A DNA stretch of 5,091 nucleotides from Archangiaceae bacterium. Lineage in GTDB: Bacteria > Myxococcota > Myxococcia > Myxococcales > Myxococcaceae. The notes beneath the pieces were generated by a model. The model was given only the letters and a program-made list of their open reading frames with translations, had not been told where the DNA came from and did no database searches. The position numbers were made by a program, and so were the translations under genes. Numbering within the stretch: the stretch's first letter is position 1; every line of letters starts with the position of its first letter. This document shows, piece after piece, positions 1 through 5,091 of the stretch. The DNA is taken from positions 1-5,091 of the forward strand of contig JAHFDQ010000463.1 in the NCBI GenBank assembly GCA_023248915.1. The letters run 5' to 3'.

Positions 1-1035
1 AAGCGGGCCCGGCCGGTGCCTGAGAACTCGCGCGCGGTGCGGGTGGAGCACATGCGCCGCGGGCAGAAGAAGCTCGCCGGAAACGACAGCGCCACCCTGT
101 GGGACTTCGGCGACGGCTGCACCTTGCTCGAGTTCCACTCGAAGATGAACTCCATCGACGACGACATCGTGGCGATGATGGAGAAGGCGCTCGACGAGAC
201 CGAAGCCAACTTCCGGGCGCTGGTCATCGGCAACGACGGCGCGAACTTCTCGGCCGGCGCCAACCTGATGGCTCTGTTGATGGCAATCAAGAGCGACGAC
301 TTCGACGCGGTGCGCACCCTGGTGCGCCGCTTCCAGCGCGCCAACCAGCGCCTTCGGTACAGCCCGGTGCCGGTGGTGGCGGCCCCGTTCCAGCTCACGT
401 TGGGAGGAGGGGCCGAGGTGGCGCTCGCCGCCAACGCGATTCAGGCGGCGGCCGAGCTGTACATGGGCCTGGTGGAAGTGGGGGTGGGGCTGATTCCCGG
501 GGGCGGCGGCACGATGATGCTGTTGCGCAACCTGTTCGGAGCCCACGCGGGCGACCGCGACTTCGACGCGCTGCCCTTCCTTAAGAAGGCCTTCCTCGCC
601 ATCGGCACCGCCCAGGTGGCGACCAGCGCTGAGAGCGCGCGAGAGATGTGCTTGCTCAACCCGGCCGACGGCGTCACCCTGAATCGCGACTTTCTGCTTT
701 CCGACGCGAAGGGGCGGGCGCTCGGCCTGGCCAACGCGGGTTTTCGCCCACCGCGGCCGGCCACCTTCTGCCTGCCAGGCCGGAGCGGCGCCGCTACCAT
801 CGACATGATGCTGTACGACATGCGGCTGAACCATCAAATCTCCGAGCACGACCGGAAAATCGGCCAGAAGCTGGCCCGGGTGCTCACGGGCGGCGACACC
901 GGGCCGACGGCGCAGGTGACCGAGGCGCGGCTGCTCGAGCTCGAGGAAGAGGCCTTCCTGTCCCTGTGCGGCGAGGCGAAGACGCAGGACCGCATGGCTC
1001 ACATGCTCACCGAGGGCAAGCCCCTCCGTAACTAG
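1..1035 (+). CDS. fadN: FadN-type 3-hydroxyacyl-CoA dehydrogenase/enoyl-CoA hydratase, C-terminal part (5' partial)
   Basis: This is the C-terminal 344 codons of a cytoplasmic multifunctional beta-oxidation enzyme. The frame is open from base 1, so the GTG at 16 is probably internal and not a start. What is visible is the crotonase-fold hydratase domain (roughly codons 32-250). The oxyanion-hole segment NFSAGANL and the LGGGAEV loop are present. Two Glu residues 20 codons apart (bases 415-417 in GGGAEV and 475-477 in GLVEVGVG) match the catalytic pair of enoyl-CoA hydratases, so the domain should be active. The C-terminal helical tail ends in a GEAKTQDRMAHML segment and GKPLRN, as I recall for Bacillus subtilis FadN (about 790 residues). 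In FadN proteins the NAD-binding hydroxyacyl-CoA dehydrogenase domains precede the hydratase, the reverse of FadB/FadJ; those domains would lie upstream of the window. The thiolase gene follows 20 bp downstream, matching fadN-fadA order. The family call is strong; the missing N-terminal half is inferred. Confidence 0.9.
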   Translation, partial: KRARPVPENSRAVRVEHMRRGQKKLAGNDSATLWDFGDGCTLLEFHSKMNSIDDDIVAMMEKALDETEANFRALVIGNDGANFSAGANLMALLMAIKSDDFDAVRTLVRRFQRANQRLRYSPVPVVAAPFQLTLGGGAEVALAANAIQAAAELYMGLVEVGVGLIPGGGGTMMLLRNLFGAHAGDRDFDALPFLKKAFLAIGTAQVATSAESAREMCLLNPADGVTLNRDFLLSDAKGRALGLANAGFRPPRPATFCLPGRSGAATIDMMLYDMRLNHQISEHDRKIGQKLARVLTGGDTGPTAQVTEARLLELEEEAFLSLCGEAKTQDRMAHMLTEGKPLRN

Positions 1036-1046
1036 CCAAGGAAGCC

Positions 1047-1050
1047 GGAG
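1047..1050 (+). promoter_or_regulatory. Ribosome binding site of the thiolase gene
   Basis: GGAG lies 5 nt before the ATG at 1056, inside the 20-bp gap after the fadN-like stop (TAG, 1033-1035). A second purine run, AAGGAAG (1038-1044), sits further upstream. The site supports ATG 1056 as the start and leaves no room for a separate promoter in the gap, so the two genes are probably co-transcribed. Confidence 0.65.
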
Positions 1051-1055
1051 ACCCC

Positions 1056-2228
<1,173 letters not shown>

Positions 2229-2234
2229 GGCGCG

Positions 2235-3092
2235 TCAGCCTGGCGGCGGGCAGACGTGGTTGCCGCAGACGGTTCCCACCCGGCAGGGTTCGCCCTCGCA
2301 GTCGTCGTCGGCGCAGTCGGTGAGCCCGTCCTGGTCGTCGTCGGCGCCGTTGGCGCAGTCGACCTCGCGCGGCACGCAGGCCGGGGCCGGGCCGGCGTCG
2401 CCCGCGTCGGGGGTGCCTCCGTCAGTTCCCGGGCCGGCGTCGGACGGACCGGCGTCGGCCAGCGGGGCGGGGTGGCCGCAGTTGACGGTCGGGTCGGACA
2501 GGCTGCACGCGACGGACTGGCAGTCGGGGTCGGCGCAGTCGGAGAACCCTTCGCCGTCGTCGTCGACCCCATTGGCGCAGTTGGTTTCGGCGCAGCTCGA
2601 CGCCCGGCAACTGGCGCCGGCCGCGCAGGCGTTTCCGCAGGCGCCGCAGTTCGCGTCGTCGCGGGTCAAGTCGAAGGTCTCGTCCACCTGGCCGTCGCAG
2701 TCGTTGTCCACTCCGTCGCACAGCTCGGTCGTGGGTTGCACCGTCTGTCCGCAGGCGAGGGCTCCGCCCGCGCACACCACCTTGCCCGCGGCGCAGGCGC
2801 CGGGTCGGCCGGTGGCGCACGGGTTGCCTTCTTCGGAGACGGCGTCGTCCGTCAGTCCGTTGCAGTCGTCGTCGATGCCGTTGCAGGTCTCGCTCGCCGC
2901 GCACTGCCCGGCGGGGAAGCACAACGCCCCGCCCTTTGCCTGGGGCTTGCACTCGAAGCCGGGGCCGCAGTCGGCGTCGCCCTGGCACGAGAAGCGCCCC
3001 CGGTTGGGGTCGACCGTGGACTTGCAGGCGACGGCGCCCGCCACGAGCGCCAGGCCCACGGCCAGCCAGGCGGACGGCAAGGGCCGGCCCAT
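2235..3092 (-). CDS. Cys-rich predicted lipoprotein with MopE-type acidic metal-binding motifs
   Basis: This 285-residue predicted surface or periplasmic lipoprotein has no known specific function. Residues 1-22 form a signal peptide (hydrophobic 9-22), followed by a lipobox-like AVAC with Cys23; Ala rather than Leu at -3 makes it a weak lipobox. The remainder holds 30 further Cys, an even number that suits disulfides in an exported protein. In order: a C-x5-C-x5-C module near 36-48; two MopE-type motifs, CNGIDDDCNGLTDD (70-83) and CDGVDNDCDGQVDE (125-138); a dense Cys cluster (149-167); a first ANGVDDD...DCADPDC repeat (171-191); an Asp/Ala/Gly/Pro/Thr linker (208-238); and a second ANGADDD...DCADDDC repeat (245-265). 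The acidic loops resemble Ca2+ or other metal-binding sites, and the MopE name comes from a copper-binding Methylococcus surface protein, but the metal here is unproven. The start abuts the stop of the upstream PEGA gene and has its own Shine-Dalgarno, so the two are probably translationally coupled. Confidence 0.85.
   Translation of the reverse strand: MGRPLPSAWLAVGLALVAGAVACKSTVDPNRGRFSCQGDADCGPGFECKPQAKGGALCFPAGQCAASETCNGIDDDCNGLTDDAVSEEGNPCATGRPGACAAGKVVCAGGALACGQTVQPTTELCDGVDNDCDGQVDETFDLTRDDANCGACGNACAAGASCRASSCAETNCANGVDDDGEGFSDCADPDCQSVACSLSDPTVNCGHPAPLADAGPSDAGPGTDGGTPDAGDAGPAPACVPREVDCANGADDDQDGLTDCADDDCEGEPCRVGTVCGNHVCPPPG
2298..2360 (-). repeat. Acidic Cys repeat, copy 2 (protein residues 245-265)
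   Basis: This 21-codon unit reads DCANGADDDQDG then LTDCADDDC. It matches the unit at 2520-2582 in 14 of 21 residues by my manual alignment, and the DNA is visibly similar too, including the TCGTCGTCG tract that encodes DDD on the minus strand. The units start 222 bp apart. The pattern suggests an old internal duplication of one metal-binding-like loop, with copy 2 separated from copy 1 by the low-complexity linker. Confidence 0.7.
2379..2471 (-). other. Asp/Ala/Gly/Pro low-complexity linker in the lipoprotein
   Basis: Protein residues 208-238 are almost entirely Ala, Asp, Gly, Pro, Ser and Thr, with repeating DAGP-like units, and contain no Cys. It separates the N-terminal 24-Cys portion from the C-terminal acidic repeat, so it is probably a flexible, extended spacer. 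In my experience such DAG/DGG linkers are common in exported proteins of Cystobacterineae myxobacteria, which supports the taxonomic guess. Confidence 0.6.
2520..2582 (-). repeat. Acidic Cys repeat, copy 1 (protein residues 171-191)
   Basis: This 21-codon unit reads NCANGVDDDGEG then FSDCADPDC. It is the partner of the unit at 2298-2360. Cys positions 2, 16 and 21 of the unit and the NG-x-DDD core are the same in both copies; the Asp-rich loop between the Cys residues is the likely ligand site. Confidence 0.7.
2679..2720 (-). repeat. MopE-type motif, copy 2 (residues 125-138)
   Basis: CDGVDNDCDGQVDE is a textbook form of the MopE putative metal-binding motif (C-x-G-x-D-x-D-C-x-G-x-x-D), common in Myxococcota exported proteins. 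It is followed within 11 residues by a Cys cluster (Cys149, 152, 156, 162, 167). The metal is not determined by sequence. Confidence 0.75.
2844..2885 (-). repeat. MopE-type motif, copy 1 (residues 70-83)
   Basis: CNGIDDDCNGLTDD has the same Cys, Gly and Asp spacing as the motif at 2679-2720, with 7 of 14 residues identical and most differences conservative. The two MopE motifs are 55 residues apart start to start, so the intervening Cys-containing segment (Cys92, 100, 107, 114) may belong to the repeat module. Confidence 0.75.
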
Positions 3093-4196
3093 CTAGAAGC
3101 TCCCCTGGACGAAGGCTCCAGCGCCGTGGGGGCCGGCCGCGGGCGCCACCTGGACCTTCGCGTCGGTGCCCTCGAGGAACGTCATCAGCGCGGCCGTGGC
3201 CACCGCCACGCCGGCGACGCCGAAGCACAGGTTCGCCAGCGAGGCCTGCTGCCGGGCAATCAGGGCGTCTCTCCGGGTGCCCTGGTAGACGTTGGTGGCG
3301 GGGTCGAACCCGGTCCTCAGCTTCGACTCGAGGTTCGACGAGCTGAGGCCGAAGAAGGCCCCCGCGGCCCCCGCGGCGATGGCCGCTCCGCCCGCGACCC
3401 AGGCGCCGGTGGGCAGCGAAATCCCCTCGCCAGGCGCGGTTCGCGCGACCTCGGACAGGGGCGGCGGCGGCGCCTCGTCTTCCGGAACCTGCCCGGGAAT
3501 GAGGATGAGCCGCACCAGCTCGTTGGTGACCTTCTTCGCTTCGACCGTCATCAGGCGGTCGACGGGCATGTAGGCCTTCTTCTCGAGGTGCACCTCGTGC
3601 TTCCCGGGCTTCAGCTCGAGCGTCAGGGGGGTGTAGCCCTTGGGTTCGCCGTCCACGGTGACGGCCACCCGGCTCGCGTTCGAGGTGACCTGGAGCGTGC
3701 CGCGCACCTCGCGCTCGCCACGCAAGAGCGCCGGCACGGCCAGCGTGACATCGCGGGTGAGGCGGCGCGAGGCGATGAGAATCGCCCGGTCGACCTCGGC
3801 CAGCACCTCGCCGCGCTTGAAGTCGAAGAGCCACAGGTGCACCAGGTAGCTCTTCTCGTCGCGGCCGAGGGTGCCCACCACCGCGCGGTCGGGGCGCAGG
3901 CCCCCCAGGCGCAAGAGCAGGCACGAAGTGTTGCCGTGGCACTTCTGCAGCTCTTCGTAGTCGCGGTCGCCCAGGCGCCCGCGGATGTCTTCGGGGCGCA
4001 TCAGCGGGTAGCCCTCGCTCTTGGCGACGTCGAGCACCTCGCGGGTGACCTGCGCCGCCAACCCCATCATGGTAGGAGGGGCCTCGACGTCCACCACCGC
4101 GACGAGCGGCTTGGGCGCCTTGGGCGCGGCCAGGGCGATGCTGGGTGCCGCGGCGACCGCGCAGGCCATGAGCGCGGTGGACAGACGCTTCTGCAT
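3093..4196 (-). CDS. Exported PEGA-domain protein with two C-terminal hydrophobic segments
   Basis: This 367-residue envelope protein has no assigned specific function. Residues 1-23 form a Sec signal peptide (MQKR, hydrophobic core, cleavage likely after ALA). Residues 30-140 form an alpha/beta region that resembles the N-terminal part of other myxobacterial PEGA proteins, with a C-x5-C pair (Cys86, Cys92) that could form a disulfide. Residues 166-233 are a PEGA domain: GTLQVTSN, then VTVDGEPKGYTPLTLELKPG and KHEVHLEKKAY. PEGA domains are beta-rich folds of surface or periplasmic proteins. A Pro/Glu-rich stretch (234-247) leads to hydrophobic segments at about 264-284 and 319-341. The tail ends in Phe after a Gly/Ala-rich strand. 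The ATG at 4196 is chosen because it keeps the signal-peptide charges; the next Met (10) would lose them. It heads an operon with the Cys-rich lipoprotein, which starts at the very next base, suggesting a shared envelope role. It has no clear Shine-Dalgarno. Confidence 0.87.
   Translation of the reverse strand: MQKRLSTALMACAVAAAPSIALAAPKAPKPLVAVVDVEAPPTMMGLAAQVTREVLDVAKSEGYPLMRPEDIRGRLGDRDYEELQKCHGNTSCLLLRLGGLRPDRAVVGTLGRDEKSYLVHLWLFDFKRGEVLAEVDRAILIASRRLTRDVTLAVPALLRGEREVRGTLQVTSNASRVAVTVDGEPKGYTPLTLELKPGKHEVHLEKKAYMPVDRLMTVEAKKVTNELVRLILIPGQVPEDEAPPPPLSEVARTAPGEGISLPTGAWVAGGAAIAAGAAGAFFGLSSSNLESKLRTGFDPATNVYQGTRRDALIARQQASLANLCFGVAGVAVATAALMTFLEGTDAKVQVAPAAGPHGAGAFVQGSF
3100..3106 (-). promoter_or_regulatory. 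Ribosome binding site of the lipoprotein gene, inside the PEGA gene
   Basis: Read on the minus strand, AGGGGAG lies 7 nt before the ATG at 3092 and within the last codons of the PEGA gene. The PEGA stop TAG (3093-3095) is directly followed by ATG, with no intervening base. A strong site with an abutting stop and start fits translational coupling, and probably re-use of terminating ribosomes. Confidence 0.7.
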
Positions 4197-4200
4197 GTCG

Positions 4201-4206
4201 GGGAAG
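4201..4206 (+). promoter_or_regulatory. Possible ribosome binding site of the pseudouridine synthase gene
   Basis: GGGAAG ends 10 nt before ATG 4217, a long but tolerable spacing. An in-frame TAG at 4208-4210 rules out any start further upstream in this frame, and the next in-frame GTG or TTG codons fall inside the S4 domain, so ATG 4217 is the only sensible start whether or not this site is used. Confidence 0.45.
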
Positions 4207-4209
4207 ATA
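4204..4209 (-). promoter_or_regulatory. Candidate -10 element for a leaderless PEGA transcript
   Basis: On the minus strand the sequence reads TATCTT, a TAnnnT-type -10 box, ending 7 nt before the PEGA ATG. Transcription would then begin at or next to the A of the ATG. No purine-rich Shine-Dalgarno is visible in the 20 bases before that ATG (TTGCGGCTATCTTCCCCGAC). No good -35 hexamer stands at 17 bp upstream (TCTGTC), so the call is tentative. Confidence 0.3.
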
Positions 4210-4216
4210 GCCGCAA

Positions 4217-5091
4217 ATGGGCGAAGGACAGAGCACAGAAGGTTTCGTCGAGATCGAGTTCACCGTCGAGCCGAACTACGCCGGCTGGCGGCTCGACCGG
4301 TACCTCTGCGAAAAAATTCGTCGCCTGTCGCGCACCCGGGTGCAGCGCATCATCGACCGCGACCTGATTTCCGCACGGCGCCTGAAGGCCTCGAGTTTGG
4401 TGGCGCCGGGCCTCACCTTCCGGCTGCGGCGGAGGGTGCGGGACGAACCGGTCGTCCCGGAGAACGTGCGCGAGCTGTACCGGGACGACTGGCTGCTGGT
4501 GCTCGACAAGCCCGCCGGGCTGCCGATTCACCCGACCGCGCGTTACCAGAACAGCACCCTGGTGGCGGTGCTGCGCGCCAGGTACGGCGAAGGCTTCAAG
4601 GCCGACCCCGCGCACCGGTTGGACCGCGAGACGTCCGGCCTGGTGGTGTGCGCCCGGACCGCCGAAGCGAGCCGGCGGCTGATGCGGGCCTTCGCCGGCG
4701 GCGAGGTCGACAAGGAGTACCTGGCCCTGTGCGAAGGCCACCCGGCCGAGGACGAGTTCGAGGTCGACGCCCCCATCGCGGAAGGGGGCGAAGTGGTGCG
4801 CATCGCGGTGCGCATCGACCGGCAACGCGGAAAGCCGGCCCGCACCCGGTTCACCGTCGAAGAGCGCTTCGTGAAGGACGGGCTGCCGTTCGCGCTCCTT
4901 CGGGCCCGGCCCCAGACGGGGCGCCAGCACCAGATTCGGGTTCACCTGAAAGAGGCCGGCCACCCGGTGGTGGGGGACAAGATTTACGGCCGGGACGAGG
5001 GCTACTTCGACCGGTTCTCGAAGCACTGCCTCGAGCCCGAGGCGTGGTCCCACCTGCGCCTCGACCGCCACGCCCTGCACGCGGCCCGCAT
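4217..5091 (+). CDS. RluA-family pseudouridine synthase with S4 domain (3' partial)
   Basis: This cytoplasmic RNA-modifying enzyme converts specific uridines to pseudouridine, most likely in 23S rRNA. The window holds 291 codons and ends inside the reading frame; most of a typical length is present. Residues about 18-70 form an S4 RNA-binding domain (AGWRLDRYLCEKIRRLSRT onward). The catalytic domain begins near 88 with DDWLLVLDKPAGLPIHP. The catalytic Asp is Asp136 in HRLDRETSGLVV. The downstream family motifs RPQTGRQHQIRVHL (231-244), VVGDKIYG (251-258) and RHALHAAR (284-291) are intact. The N-terminal S4 domain places it with RluC/RluD-like enzymes, not RluA itself, but the target uridines cannot be told from sequence. 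The S4 loop usually reading 'VNG' is replaced by an ARR segment (LISARRLKAS), a mild departure. The gene diverges from the PEGA gene across 20 bp, with no functional link apparent. Confidence 0.93.
   Translation, partial: MGEGQSTEGFVEIEFTVEPNYAGWRLDRYLCEKIRRLSRTRVQRIIDRDLISARRLKASSLVAPGLTFRLRRRVRDEPVVPENVRELYRDDWLLVLDKPAGLPIHPTARYQNSTLVAVLRARYGEGFKADPAHRLDRETSGLVVCARTAEASRRLMRAFAGGEVDKEYLALCEGHPAEDEFEVDAPIAEGGEVVRIAVRIDRQRGKPARTRFTVEERFVKDGLPFALLRARPQTGRQHQIRVHLKEAGHPVVGDKIYGRDEGYFDRFSKHCLEPEAWSHLRLDRHALHAAR

Noticed and set aside
2301..2345. GTCGTCGTC-type tracts as a microsatellite or CRISPR-like array
   Set aside because: They are the antisense of Asp codons (GAC) in the acidic DDD motifs; there are no regular spacers and no repeat units outside the coding pattern.
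4178..4208. TGGACA (4178-4183) and GAAGAT (4203-4208) as a promoter for the pseudouridine synthase
   Set aside because: The -35 is near consensus, but the -10 matches only three of six bases and the spacer is 19 bp, so it is no better than chance.
2422..4263. A 613-codon minus-strand open frame overlapping both envelope genes
   Set aside because: It is a frame-shifted shadow of the PEGA and lipoprotein genes, with Arg-rich low-complexity translation and no recognisable domain.
4311..4316. Run of six A residues in an otherwise GC-rich gene, as a slippery or phase-variation site
   Set aside because: It encodes the expected S4-domain residues (CEKIRR) in frame, and the frame continues intact to the window end. 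No alternative-frame product or downstream stimulatory structure is evident.
2256..4367. A 703-codon plus-strand open frame spanning both envelope genes
   Set aside because: It lies antisense to two genes with clear signal peptides, a PEGA domain and MopE motifs. Its product is Arg/Gly/Ala/Val-rich with no domain, as expected from high-GC antisense frames lacking stops. It also overlaps the start of the pseudouridine synthase gene in another frame.
4067..5080. A 337-codon minus-strand open frame opposite the pseudouridine synthase
   Set aside because: The plus-strand frame carries S4, HRLDR and RPQTGRQHQIRVHL motifs. The antisense product has no domain, and it also overlaps the PEGA gene.

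Overview
The window is about two-thirds G+C with strong G/C preference at third codon positions, and it is almost fully coding. The gene content suggests Myxococcota (myxobacteria), possibly suborder Cystobacterineae. The clues are a PEGA-domain envelope protein, a lipoprotein with MopE-type 'C-x-G-x-D-x-D-C' acidic motifs and an Asp/Ala/Gly/Pro linker, and a FadN-type beta-oxidation enzyme at high GC. The lineage is an inference from gene style; no rRNA or marker gene is present.

Layout. (1) Bases 1-2228, plus strand: a beta-oxidation operon. It opens with the C-terminal part of a FadN-type 3-hydroxyacyl-CoA dehydrogenase/enoyl-CoA hydratase, whose start lies outside the window. A complete FadA-type 3-ketoacyl-CoA thiolase follows after 20 bp. 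Together they would hydrate, oxidise and thiolytically cleave acyl-CoA. (2) Bases 2235-4196, minus strand: a two-gene envelope operon. The first gene (3093-4196) encodes an exported PEGA-domain protein with two hydrophobic C-terminal segments. The second (2235-3092) encodes a Cys-rich predicted lipoprotein with four acidic, possibly metal-binding motifs. The stop of the first directly abuts the start of the second (TAGATG), which suggests translational coupling. (3) Bases 4217-5091, plus strand: an RluA-family 23S rRNA-type pseudouridine synthase with an N-terminal S4 domain, cut by the window end.

The thiolase and lipoprotein genes converge with 6 bp between them. The PEGA and pseudouridine synthase genes diverge with only 20 bp between their start codons, so their promoters must lie in or across each other's 5' ends. 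The PEGA gene has no visible Shine-Dalgarno and has a TATCTT box 7 nt before its ATG, so it may be leaderless.

I found no mobile element, CRISPR array, tRNA or rRNA, and no convincing new multi-gene system. The least explained part is the PEGA/Cys-rich lipoprotein pair. No stretch over 300 bases lacks a gene.
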